Assembly (NCBI RefSeq): GCF_021026345.1
Contig: NZ_JAJNCZ010000001.1
Coordinates: 930,001-994,000, forward strand
DNA length: 64,000 nt
Direction: 5' to 3'
Source: Rhizobium sp. GN54
GTDB lineage: Bacteria; Pseudomonadota; Alphaproteobacteria; Rhizobiales; Rhizobiaceae
Positions 1 to 8,127 of the stretch are shown here, piece by piece (position 1 is the stretch's first letter; every line of letters starts with the position of its first letter). The translations under genes were made by a program, and so were the position numbers. The notes under the pieces were generated by a model that was not told where the DNA came from, did not search any database, and was given only the letters and a program-made list of their open reading frames with translations.

Positions 1-732
1 CTGATCACCGAAAAGCTCGGCATCACCCGCGACGGCGCTCCGGCGCAGAAGCTCGATATCGAAGGCATCGCCAATGACGGGGAGGGCGGTTTCTGGCTCG
101 CTTCCGAGGGCAATTCCGACAAGCTCTATTCCCATGCGATTCTGCATGTGAACAAGAAGGGCGAGATCAAGAAGGAGATCGCGATCCCGGCCGAACTGCG
201 CGCCCACGAGATCCGCTTCGGCTTCGAGGGCATCACCACGGTCGGCGAGGGCGACGACACGGTGCTGTGGATGGCCGTCCAGCGCGAGTGGAAGGACGAC
301 GAGAAGGGCTTCGTCAAGCTCGTCTCCTACAAGCCTTCGACCGAGGAATGGGGTGCCGTCCGCTATCCGCTGGAAAAGGCTGAGGCCGGCTGGGTCGGCC
401 TGTCGGAGATCACCGTCAACGGCGACTACGCCTACATCATCGAGCGCGACAATCTTCTCGGCAAGGACGCGAAGCTGAAGAAGCTCTACCGCGTCGCGCT
501 CGCTGACCTGAAGCCGGGCAAGCTCGGCGAAACGCTGCCGACGGTGAAGAAGGAAGAGGTCCGCGACCTCATCCCCGACCTGAAGGCGCTGAACGGCTAC
601 GTCGTCGACAAGGTCGAAGGCTTCACCATCGACGCCGCCGGCAACGGCTATGTCGTGACCGACAATGACGGCGTCGACGACTCCTCCGGCGAGACCCTGT
701 TCTTCAGCATCGGCCCCGTCAACGCCATGTGA
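1..732 (+). CDS. Esterase-like activity of phytase family protein, 3' part
   Basis: The reading frame is open from base 1, so the gene starts upstream of the window; 243 residues remain, ending in TGA at 730-732. The fragment has the beta-propeller style of the phytase-like family (PF13449), with a signature EGIANDGEGGFWLASEGN near residues 21-38 followed by alternating glycine/aspartate-rich strands. Family members are usually exported and have a putative phosphoesterase fold, but few have a tested substrate. Any signal peptide lies outside the window. A strong hairpin follows 22 bases after the stop, so the gene ends its transcript. The assignment to the family is fairly sure; the substrate is unknown. 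Confidence 0.8.
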   Translation: MITEKLGITRDGAPAQKLDIEGIANDGEGGFWLASEGNSDKLYSHAILHVNKKGEIKKEIAIPAELRAHEIRFGFEGITTVGEGDDTVLWMAVQREWKDDEKGFVKLVSYKPSTEEWGAVRYPLEKAEAGWVGLSEITVNGDYAYIIERDNLLGKDAKLKKLYRVALADLKPGKLGETLPTVKKEEVRDLIPDLKALNGYVVDKVEGFTIDAAGNGYVVTDNDGVDDSSGETLFFSIGPVNAM

Positions 733-754
733 TCGGCCGGACGCGAAATGAAAG

Positions 755-795
755 AGGCCGGGGGCACCGCTCCCGGCCTTTTCGGCTTTTTGACA
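755..795 (+). terminator. Rho-independent terminator after the phytase-like gene
   Basis: A perfect 8-bp stem (AGGCCGGG at 755-762 pairing with CCCGGCCT at 772-779) with a 9-base loop is followed by T-rich DNA including TTTTT. It lies 22 bases after the stop of the phytase-like gene on the same strand. Confidence 0.75.
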
Positions 796-844
796 CGGGC
801 TTGTCTCGGCGTCCATGTCCTCGGATGGGCCGCTACCAGCACTC

Positions 845-958
845 CCGTCATACCGGCCCCGAGCCGGTATCCAGCCCGCGCAAGTCCTTGCGCGATAAAG
901 CATTTCCGGCGCCGCAGACGCGACGCAGCTAGGCCCCGGATCAAGTCCGGGGTGACGG
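845..958. repeat. Structured intergenic repeat with three hairpins
   Basis: Outer inverted ends CCGTCA (845-850) and TGACGG (953-958) enclose three perfect stem-loops: ATACCGGC/GCCGGTAT (850-857/863-870), CGCGCAAG/CTTGCGCG (877-884/887-894) and CCCCGGA/TCCGGGG (934-940/946-952). The wording resembles dispersed palindromic elements common between genes in Rhizobiales genomes. No open reading frame of the element itself is seen. It lies between two convergent genes. Confidence 0.6.
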
Positions 959-1007
959 AAGGAGTGGATGAAAAGCTCCGGCTGGCGACAGCCGCGGTCT
1001 GGCGGGA

Positions 1008-1481
1008 TCAGTTCGCCTGGCGGCCCGGGACCTCTTCGGCCTCGTCCCGCGCCCGCTGGAGCTCCAGCGTCTGCGCGCTGAGGCATTCGAGAATCTCGGC
1101 GAGTTGCGCCTTCTGCTCCTCGTCCAGCACCTCGAAGATCGCCTTGACGATCTTGTGCTTGGGCTCCATGGCCGCGTTCATGACCGCAAGCCCTGTCTCC
1201 GTGATCGATACGATCTTGGCGCGGCGGTCCTTCGGATCCGGCTCGCGCACGACCAGCTTGTCGCGCTCCAGCCCGTCGATCGCTTCGGTGACCGTCCGCG
1301 GCGCGAAGCCGAGTGCTGCGGCGATGTCGGTCGAGCGCTGCGGGCCTTCGCAGGACAAAAGGAAGAGGAACTTGCTGCGTGCAAGCGACACGCCTTCGTC
1401 CATCATGCATTCATTCACCAGGCGGCTCACCTGGTGATAGATCTTGAACATGCCCTGGGCGATTTCGAGCGTATCGGTCAT
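1008..1481 (-). CDS. MarR family transcriptional regulator
   Basis: A 157-residue winged-helix regulator. The centre carries the MarR DNA-binding pattern: a recognition-helix region ending APRTVTEAIDGLERDKLV and a wing DPKDRRAKIVSITETG, flanked by N- and C-terminal dimerisation helices. I start it at the ATG at 1481 (MTDTLEIAQG) because the longer frame to 1517 would read through a perfect palindrome at 1488-1503 that looks like its operator, and MarR proteins usually begin close to the first dimer helix. It is divergent from the sbcD-like gene. The ligand and targets cannot be read from the sequence; autoregulation is the likely minimum. Confidence 0.85.
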   Translation of the reverse strand: MTDTLEIAQGMFKIYHQVSRLVNECMMDEGVSLARSKFLFLLSCEGPQRSTDIAAALGFAPRTVTEAIDGLERDKLVVREPDPKDRRAKIVSITETGLAVMNAAMEPKHKIVKAIFEVLDEEQKAQLAEILECLSAQTLELQRARDEAEEVPGRQAN

Positions 1482-1487
1482 GAGGTC

Positions 1488-1503
1488 CAATATAGTTATA
1501 TTG
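1488..1503. promoter_or_regulatory. Palindromic operator just upstream of the MarR gene
   Basis: CAATATA-GT-TATATTG is a perfect 16-bp inverted repeat in otherwise GC-rich DNA, 6 bases upstream of the marR start codon. Size, AT content and position fit a MarR dimer site that represses its own gene. Binding is inferred. Confidence 0.6.
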
Positions 1504-1667
1504 AGGTACCATGTCAAAAGATTTGAAGGTTCTTTTTGGGAACCGGCTTCATTTATTGAACAATCATTTCGCTTTCTTCAACGGCCTGTCGAAATTCATT
1601 GGTGAATAAGCGCCGGGACGGCCTGAAAGAGCATTGACCGGGGTGCCCCTGCGCGGAAAGGTCGGCC

Positions 1668-2945
1668 ATGCCTTTCCGCTTCCTGCATACCGCCGATCTG
1701 CATCTGGATTCGCCGATCGCGTCGCTTGCCCTGCGCAACGGCGACCTGGCGGATCTCGTGCGCGGCGCCTCGCGCCGGGTTTTCGAGCGCATCGTCGATC
1801 TTGCGATCACCGAGGAGGTCGATGCGCTGCTGGTCGCCGGCGATCTCTACGACGGCGCGCAGACGTCGATGGCGACGGCGCTGTTTCTTTCGGCCCAGAT
1901 GCGACGGCTGGAGGCCGCGGGCATCCGCGCCTTCATCATCCGCGGCAATCATGACGCCCAGTCGCAGATCACGCGCGAACTGACCTTCCCGCCGAACGTT
2001 CATGTCTTCGACGGCCGCGGCCGCCCCGTCAGGGCAGGGGCGCTCGGCAACGGCCGCGAGGTGCATGTGCACGGCATCAGCTTCGGCCAGCCGCACGCAC
2101 CGGCGAGCCTGCTGCCGGGCTACAAGCCGCCGGTTGCCGATGCCGTCAACATCGGCATGCTGCACACGAGCCTCGCCGGCTCCAGCCGGCACGACAACTA
2201 CGCTCCCGTCGGCCTCGCCGATCTCCTTGCCCATGGCTTCGACTACTGGGCGCTCGGCCACATCCACCAGCGCGCGGTCCACAGCCGGAACCCGCCGGTC
2301 GTCATGCCCGGCATTCCGCAGGGGCGCGACATCAACGAGGCCGGGTCGAAATCCGTCACGCTCGTGACCGTCGGCGACGACGGCACGTTCGGCCTGGAGG
2401 AACATTTCCTGGCGGTGGCGGCATTCCAGCGTCTCTCGGTCGATGTCGCAGGCATGGAGGACTGGACCGCCATGCTGGGCGCCGTCCGGGCCGCGCTGGA
2501 GCAGGCGAGGCAGGAACTGTCGGCCGACCAGATCGTCTGCCGCGTCACGCTGTCCGGCGCGACCGCGCTTGCCTGGCGGCTGCAGCGCGATCGCGACCTG
2601 CTGGCCGCCGAACTGCAGGCCGTGGCCGAGGGCGTGGGCGCCTGCTGGATCGAGGCGGTGGAACTCGACGTCCGCCCGGCGGCGCAGGCGGGTGGGCAGG
2701 ACGATCTCGGCGCGCTCGCCGAGCTTGCCGCCATCATGGAACAGGACGTGCTGGCCTCGCACGCCTATCGCGCCGAACTGCGCGAGACGCTGTCGGCCTT
2801 GATGTCGCAATTGCCGCGCGAGGTGCGCGACCTGCTCGGGACCGACGAGGCGGAGGAGGAGGCGCTGCTTTCAGCGGCCGCCCTGCGCGGCGCATCCGAG
2901 GTCATCCCCAGGCTTGCCGCCGAGCGGGAAGGAGATCGCGCCTGA
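1668..2945 (+). CDS. SbcD/YhaO-type DNA repair metallophosphoesterase
   Basis: This 425-residue protein has the Mre11/SbcD metal-binding motifs in order: TADLHLDSP (Asp10, His12), AGDLYDG (Asp59), RGNHD (Asn94, His95), MLHTSL (His165) and GHIH (197-200). It should be the nuclease subunit of a two-protein complex that processes DNA ends or hairpins, with the large ATPase encoded next door as partner. The C-terminal part (about 300-425) is helical and probably docks the ATPase. The start is preceded by GGAAAGG at good spacing. Its stop TGA overlaps the ATG of the next gene by one base, so the two are translationally coupled. It is nearer the YhaO branch than E. coli SbcD. Confidence 0.87.
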   Translation: MPFRFLHTADLHLDSPIASLALRNGDLADLVRGASRRVFERIVDLAITEEVDALLVAGDLYDGAQTSMATALFLSAQMRRLEAAGIRAFIIRGNHDAQSQITRELTFPPNVHVFDGRGRPVRAGALGNGREVHVHGISFGQPHAPASLLPGYKPPVADAVNIGMLHTSLAGSSRHDNYAPVGLADLLAHGFDYWALGHIHQRAVHSRNPPVVMPGIPQGRDINEAGSKSVTLVTVGDDGTFGLEEHFLAVAAFQRLSVDVAGMEDWTAMLGAVRAALEQARQELSADQIVCRVTLSGATALAWRLQRDRDLLAAELQAVAEGVGACWIEAVELDVRPAAQAGGQDDLGALAELAAIMEQDVLASHAYRAELRETLSALMSQLPREVRDLLGTDEAEEEALLSAAALRGASEVIPRLAAEREGDRA

Positions 2946-5900
2946 TGCGTCTCAACCGCCTCGACCTCGCGCGCTACGGCAAGTTCACCGACCGGCGCCT
3001 CGATTTCGGCACCGCGCGCGCCGGCGTGCCGGACTTCCATCTCGTCTACGGCCCCAACGAGGCCGGCAAGTCGACGCTGTTCTCGGCCTATCTCGACCTG
3101 CTCTTCGGCATCGAGCTGCACAGCACCTACAATTTCCTGCATCCCCATCCGACCATGCGGATCGGCGCGGATGTGACGATCGGTGCCGAGCGCCACGAGG
3201 TGGTGCGGCTGAAGCGGCGGCAGGGATCGCTCGTCGATCCCGACGACCGGGTCCTGCCGGATACGCTCTTTGCGTCCGTTCTCGGCGGCATGGACCGGCA
3301 GGCCTACCAGATGATGTTCTCGCTCGACGACGAGAGCATCGAGCGCGGCGGCGAGGGCATCCTGAAGAGCGAGGGGGAACTCGGCGCGCTGCTGTTTTCC
3401 GCCAGCTCCGGGCTTTCGGGGATTGCGACCGGGCTGGAGAAGATGAAGGCCGAGGCGGACGCCTTCTTCCGCCCGCAGGCGCGCAAGCACGAACTGGCGA
3501 CGCTCAAGTCCGAGATGGAGGCGCTGCGCGAGGAGCGCCGGACGCTCGACGTCGCCGCGCGCGACTATGCCGGCCTGACCCGCCAGCTGGAGGCTTCGAC
3601 CGCCCGCTATGACGAGGCGCTGCGTGCCCGCTCCGCGACCGGGGCGGGGCTCGATGCGCTGGAGCGCAGGCTGGCTGCGATCCCGCTATTGGAGCGGCTT
3701 CGCGGCGTGCGCGCGCAGCTTGCGGATTTCGCCTCCGGCGATGCGCCGCCGAAGGAATGGAACGGCCTCGTCGCAACGCTGATGCGCGAGGAGGCCGAGC
3801 TTGCCGCCCGCAGCGAGCGGATCGCCACGGAGAGCCGCCAGCGGCAGGAGGCGCTGGAGGCGCTTGTCGGCGATCCGGCGATCCGCGGCGTGGAGGCGGA
3901 TATCGCCGCACTCGCCGGCTCGCCATTGGAGGCGCGCTACCACACCGCCGGCATGGATCTCGACGGCCGCATCGCCGAGCGCGATCGGCTGGAGGGGGAG
4001 ATTGCCGGGAAGCTCGCCCGCATCGCCCTGCCGACCGGCACGGAGGCTGCCGATCTCGTGCTGCCGCCCGACCGCGCCGCGACGCTCGCCGGGCTGGTCG
4101 CTGCGCGCGCGGGGCTGGACGAGCGGCTGCTGGCGGCACGGCGCGAGGAGGTCGAGGCAGACGGCAGCCGGCAGACCGCAGCGGCCGCGCTTGCCGCCTT
4201 GGGGGACGGCGGGCAGGAGGACGAAACCACCGGGACCCGCGACCGTCTTGTGACGCTGACCCGCACCCTGCGCTCCAACGGCCTTGCGAACAGGCTGCGC
4301 GACGGCGAGCGCGAGGTCTCGACCGCGCAGGCGACGCTGGCGGCAAGCCTCGACCATCTCGGCTGGGGCGACGACGTCGAAGCCGTGCGGGCGGCGGACA
4401 TTCCCGGTCGGGACACAATCGAAAGCCTCAAGACCGCCGTTCGCCGCCATGCCGAGGCTGCGGAAAGGATGGAGGCGCAGGCGCGCGATCTCGTCCGCGA
4501 ACTTGCCGGCCAGCGCGCCGGCCTGGAGCGCATGCGCCGGAACGAGACGCTGGTGGGCGACGACGAGGCCGGCGCCTTGCGCCGCGCCCGCGACGAGGCA
4601 TGGCAGGCGCATCGGGCGGCGCTCGATGCCGGGACGGCCGAGCGCTTCGAGGCCCTGCTCCGCAAGGGTGACCACGCCGCCGACCAGCGGCTGGCGCAGG
4701 CGGGGCAGCTTTCCGAGCTGCGCCTGACCGAGCGCATGCTTGCCGGCAACGAGGCGCGGCTGGAAACGCTCGAGGCCGACCTCGAACGCGCGGCCAGGAA
4801 TCGTGTCGGGCTGGACGACCGGATCAGGACGTTGTCCGACGGGGTAGGACCCGGAGGGCGCGCAGCCGCGACCGGCCGCAACGCCGGCGCCGGCCGGGCA
4901 AGGCCGTCCGCTACGGGTCTTGCCGCCGTCTCGCTGGGCGCAGCCGCCTCGGCGCCACGGAAAGTAGCGCTGCCGGAGCCGGATGGCGAGCCGGCCGCGG
5001 CCTGGCTTGCGGGCGCGCTTGCGGAAATCGAGGGTATCGAGCGTGCCGTGGAGCAGTGGCACGATGCGATCGCCGCCGCCGACCTTCTGGCCGGCCGCCG
5101 CGCCGCCCTGTCGGTGACGAAGCAGGAGGCGACAGAGGGCGCCGGCCGGCTGTCTTCGGCGCTCGGGCGGGCGGCACCGGCGGACGTTTCCGCGACCGTC
5201 CTCGAGGAATTGCTGCTCGGCGCCGACGATCGCGCCGCCGCCCTCGGCGAGGCCATCGCCGGCGGGCGCAATGCGCGGACGGCGCTTGCGGCGGCGGAAA
5301 TCAGGCACCGCGAGCGCGAGGCGGGCCGGGCGGAGGCTGAGGCGGCGATTGCTGCCTGGCAGGCGGAATGGGACGCAGCCTGCGAAGGCACCTGGCTTGC
5401 GGCCACTGGCGCCGCCGCCGACACGGCGCGCGCCGGCGCGCTCCTGCCCGTGGTCCACGACATTGCCCGGCTCGTCGATGCGAAACGCGAACTGGACCGC
5501 CGGATCGAGGCCATGCGCCGCGACGAGGCCCATTTCCGCCGCATCGCCGGCGATCTTGCCGAAAGGCTCGGTGAGGAGGCCGACGATCCGCTGGCGCTGT
5601 TGCGGCGCGCGGGCGAACGGCTGCAGCGTGCGCGCGATGTCGACGCCCGCGGCGAAAGCCTGCGCGCCGATCTGGAGCGGCTTCAGGCGGAGCGCAGCGC
5701 TCTCGAAGACCGGCTGTCGGTGCACCGCCGGCAGACGGGCGACATCTGCGCAGCACTCGGCTGCGACACGCTGGCGGAGGCGGCACGGGTGCTGGAGAGG
5801 CTGCGCGAGCGCGAGGACCTGCGCCAGCGTGCCGACGAGATCGCCTTCGACCTCGCGCGCGCCATGCTGACCGCCACCGCCGACGAGGCCGAGGCGGCGC

Positions 5901-6577
5901 TTGCCGGAAGCGACGAGGCGGAACTGCGCGTCGAGCGCGAGCGGCTGCGGGCCCTGCACGACGACCAGGATGGGGAGCTGCGCGAGGCGCATGCGGCAAG
6001 GATCAAGGCCGCCGATGCGCTGGCGGCGATCGGCGCGGACGGAACGGTCGCGGCGATCGAGGAGCGGCGGCGGACGCTGATCGTCGATCTCGCCGAGCGG
6101 GCGAGGGGCTATCTTGCCACCCGCGCCGGCATCCAGGCGGCGGAGGCGGCGCTGCGGCTCTATCGCGAACGCCATCGCAGCGCCATGATGCGCCACGCCT
6201 CGGACGCCTTCCGCACGATCAGCGGCGGCGAATATGCGGGACTCGCGACTGTGGTGGAGAAGGACCAGGAGATCCTCGTCGCGGCCGCGGCCGCCGGCGG
6301 ATCGAAGCTCGCGCGCGAGCTTTCCAAGGGAACGCGCTTCCAGCTCTACCTGGCACTGCGCGTCGCCGGCTATCACGAGGTCGCGGCGAACCGCGAGATC
6401 CTGCCCTTCGTCGCCGACGACATCATGGAGACCTTCGATGACGGCCGCGCCTTCAACGCCTTCCGGCTGATGGCGGAGATGGCGACGGTCGGACAGGTCG
6501 TCTACCTGACGCACCACCAGCACCTGTGCGACATCGCAAGGCGGGCCTGCCCCGGGGTGACCGTGCACGAGCTCTAG
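2945..6577 (+). CDS. SbcC/YhaN-type AAA ATPase, 1210 residues
   Basis: A large SMC-like ATPase. A Walker A motif, GPNEAGKST, sits at residues 36-44, the N-terminal half of the nucleotide-binding domain ends with a conserved MFSLDDESIERGG stretch, and the C-terminal half (after about 1080) carries the ELSKGTRFQLYLALR signature and a Walker B-like FVADDIMETFDD. Between them lie some 900 residues rich in Ala, Arg and Glu that fit long coiled coils. No CxxC zinc hook is visible, as expected for YhaN. It pairs with the upstream nuclease (1-base overlap). Odd point: residues about 632-680 are Gly/Ala/Arg-rich with no coiled-coil periodicity. Confidence 0.85.
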   Translation: MRLNRLDLARYGKFTDRRLDFGTARAGVPDFHLVYGPNEAGKSTLFSAYLDLLFGIELHSTYNFLHPHPTMRIGADVTIGAERHEVVRLKRRQGSLVDPDDRVLPDTLFASVLGGMDRQAYQMMFSLDDESIERGGEGILKSEGELGALLFSASSGLSGIATGLEKMKAEADAFFRPQARKHELATLKSEMEALREERRTLDVAARDYAGLTRQLEASTARYDEALRARSATGAGLDALERRLAAIPLLERLRGVRAQLADFASGDAPPKEWNGLVATLMREEAELAARSERIATESRQRQEALEALVGDPAIRGVEADIAALAGSPLEARYHTAGMDLDGRIAERDRLEGEIAGKLARIALPTGTEAADLVLPPDRAATLAGLVAARAGLDERLLAARREEVEADGSRQTAAAALAALGDGGQEDETTGTRDRLVTLTRTLRSNGLANRLRDGEREVSTAQATLAASLDHLGWGDDVEAVRAADIPGRDTIESLKTAVRRHAEAAERMEAQARDLVRELAGQRAGLERMRRNETLVGDDEAGALRRARDEAWQAHRAALDAGTAERFEALLRKGDHAADQRLAQAGQLSELRLTERMLAGNEARLETLEADLERAARNRVGLDDRIRTLSDGVGPGGRAAATGRNAGAGRARPSATGLAAVSLGAAASAPRKVALPEPDGEPAAAWLAGALAEIEGIERAVEQWHDAIAAADLLAGRRAALSVTKQEATEGAGRLSSALGRAAPADVSATVLEELLLGADDRAAALGEAIAGGRNARTALAAAEIRHREREAGRAEAEAAIAAWQAEWDAACEGTWLAATGAAADTARAGALLPVVHDIARLVDAKRELDRRIEAMRRDEAHFRRIAGDLAERLGEEADDPLALLRRAGERLQRARDVDARGESLRADLERLQAERSALEDRLSVHRRQTGDICAALGCDTLAEAARVLERLREREDLRQRADEIAFDLARAMLTATADEAEAALAGSDEAELRVERERLRALHDDQDGELREAHAARIKAADALAAIGADGTVAAIEERRRTLIVDLAERARGYLATRAGIQAAEAALRLYRERHRSAMMRHASDAFRTISGGEYAGLATVVEKDQEILVAAAAAGGSKLARELSKGTRFQLYLALRVAGYHEVAANREILPFVADDIMETFDDGRAFNAFRLMAEMATVGQVVYLTHHQHLCDIARRACPGVTVHEL

Positions 6578-6585
6578 GCCCCAGC

Positions 6586-7248
6586 TCAGAGCAGGAGATG
6601 CTGCACGACCAGCATGAAGGCGAGCGTGGCGGCGACGACGGCCCCGCCCACCACGGTCAGGGCGACGACGGCGCAGACGAGGCCGGCGACGACCCAGACC
6701 CCGTCGCGCTCCAAGATGCCGAAGGCGGCCAGCGAAATCGCCAGCGCCGGCAGGATGTTGCCGAGCGGCATCGGCAGGAACAGCACGACGGCGAGGACGA
6801 AGCAGACCGCGCCGACCGCATACTCCGCCGGTGGCGCGGCCAGGAAGGCAAGCCGCGGGCGCAGCAGGCGCTCGGCGCGCACAAGCAGCGGCATCAGCCG
6901 GCCGACGATGGTTGCGAAGTCCTTCGTCGTCATCGACCGAGCGGCGATGATCTTCGGCAGCCACGGCTTCAGTCCGAGCGTCATCTGGGCGGTGAGCACC
7001 ACCAGGGGAGCGCCGAGGATCGCGGACGTGCCCGGCGGCGTCGGCAGGATGTTCGGCAGCGCGAAGATCAACATCAGCGCGCCGAACGCACGGTCGCCCA
7101 TGGCGGCAAGAATGTCGCCGACGCTGATGCGCTCGCGCGCCGTATCGTCGGCAAGCTCGGCGAGGATGGTGGAGAACCGCCGGCGGGCGGACGCATCGTC
7201 GAATGCCGAGCTGCCGGGGCGGTCCTCGTCTTGGCGCTCGTCGATCAT
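6586..7248 (-). CDS. ExoD family membrane protein
   Basis: A 220-residue protein of the exopolysaccharide synthesis ExoD family (PF06055), which in rhizobia was first linked to exopolysaccharide production and alkaline tolerance. The N-terminal 60 residues are hydrophilic and include GDILAAMGDRAFGALMLIFALPNILPTPPG, the family hallmark; the C-terminal half has three or four hydrophobic segments. The start at 7248 (MIDERQDED) follows a GGAGG at suitable spacing; the frame continues upstream but without family-like sequence. It converges on the sbcC-like gene with 8 bases between stops. The biochemical role of the family is not established. Confidence 0.82.
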   Translation of the reverse strand: MIDERQDEDRPGSSAFDDASARRRFSTILAELADDTARERISVGDILAAMGDRAFGALMLIFALPNILPTPPGTSAILGAPLVVLTAQMTLGLKPWLPKIIAARSMTTKDFATIVGRLMPLLVRAERLLRPRLAFLAAPPAEYAVGAVCFVLAVVLFLPMPLGNILPALAISLAAFGILERDGVWVVAGLVCAVVALTVVGGAVVAATLAFMLVVQHLLL

Positions 7249-7568
7249 GCGGACCTGCCTCCGGGGAATCGTTGGCCGTGACGGGACGCTACGTGGCCAA
7301 AATGACCCGCGTGTAACAGCGCCGGCGGAAGCTTGCGTCGTCGTCCGTGCTGGTCCTTCTTGCATTTCCGGGCCAACAGGAGGATTCTGGCCGGGGTCGG
7401 ACCTGTCCGGCAGGGCAGGGGTCTGCGGCCTACATGCATCGGACTGCGGCACCGGCAAGAATGCCGGTCCCGCATGCAATCTCGGCCGTCGGGGTTGACT
7501 TGACGCAACGCCGATGGTTCTTGGCACGGTGCTTCGGCCCGGTGCCGGAGCTTCAACGGGCGAGGGCC
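7249..7568. other. Divergent intergenic region with a long hairpin
   Basis: The 320 bases between exoD (minus) and the small membrane protein gene (plus) must hold both promoters. The clearest structure is at 7445-7474: TGCGG-C-ACCGGCA, loop AGAA, TGCCGGT-C-CCGCA, a 12-bp stem with a single C-C mismatch. No T-tract follows, so it is not a simple terminator. I could not match it to a riboswitch class by eye. Confidence 0.4.
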
Positions 7569-8018
7569 ATGACGGTTGGACATTCGAGCGGCGTGACGGA
7601 ACGGCAGCGGGGTTTCCTCGGGGCGTTCCTGCTCATGCTCGCCCTCGTCGTCGGCCAGTTCGTCACCCTCGAACGCAAGGTTTCCGTCCGCTCCGCCGCC
7701 GATCCGGCGGTGTCGCGCACGGCGGCCGACAAGGCTTCCGGCAATGCCGGGTCGCGCCCGCTGTCCGCCGGCGGCGGATCGGGCAGCAGCGACAGCTGGC
7801 ATGTGACGGCAAGCGCCACCGAACGGCGCGCCGCCAAGGCAAAGGCGTCCGGCGGCGGCGATCCGTGGCCGGAATTCGGCCTGCCGCTCTCCAGCCGGCC
7901 GTCGCCTTCGGCAAAGCTCGCCGACGTCGCAGGCCGCCTATTGCCGGACGAGGCAGTCCACGCCGCCACGCCCCGGCATCATTTTGACGGGCGGGCGCCC
8001 CCGCAAGGCGTCCTCTGA
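7569..8018 (+). CDS. Small membrane-anchored protein of unknown function
   Basis: I do not recognise this 149-residue protein. The start ATG at 7569 follows GGGCGAGGG. A single hydrophobic segment lies at about residues 15-33 (FLGAFLLMLALVVGQFVTL), and the rest is Ser/Gly/Ala/Arg-rich and probably disordered, with a short PWPEFGLPL patch and a C-terminal His/Arg-rich tail. It could be a signal anchor with a periplasmic tail. It lies 109 bases upstream of secDF on the same strand and could share its transcript. The start region looks real, but the low-complexity C-terminus leaves room for doubt. Confidence 0.5.
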   Translation: MTVGHSSGVTERQRGFLGAFLLMLALVVGQFVTLERKVSVRSAADPAVSRTAADKASGNAGSRPLSAGGGSGSSDSWHVTASATERRAAKAKASGGGDPWPEFGLPLSSRPSPSAKLADVAGRLLPDEAVHAATPRHHFDGRAPPQGVL

Positions 8019-8127
8019 CGGCCCCCCCGGGGCCGCATCCGGCGCCATGGCGCGCCGCATTTCCGACGATACCCGAGCCTTGCGGCCCCCGGCCCGACGC
8101 TCCCTCGCACCTGAAGCGGATTTTTCC

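Noticed and set aside
3686-6964. Long open frame antisense to the SbcC-like gene, about 1090 residues
   Set aside because: High GC leaves the opposite strand free of stops. The translation is compositionally odd and shows no domain, while the plus strand has clear motifs.
7320-7500. Possible cobalamin riboswitch upstream of the 149-residue protein
   Set aside because: Only vague similarity to the B12 box was seen; the order of conserved boxes and the CCGCAACTG core are missing.
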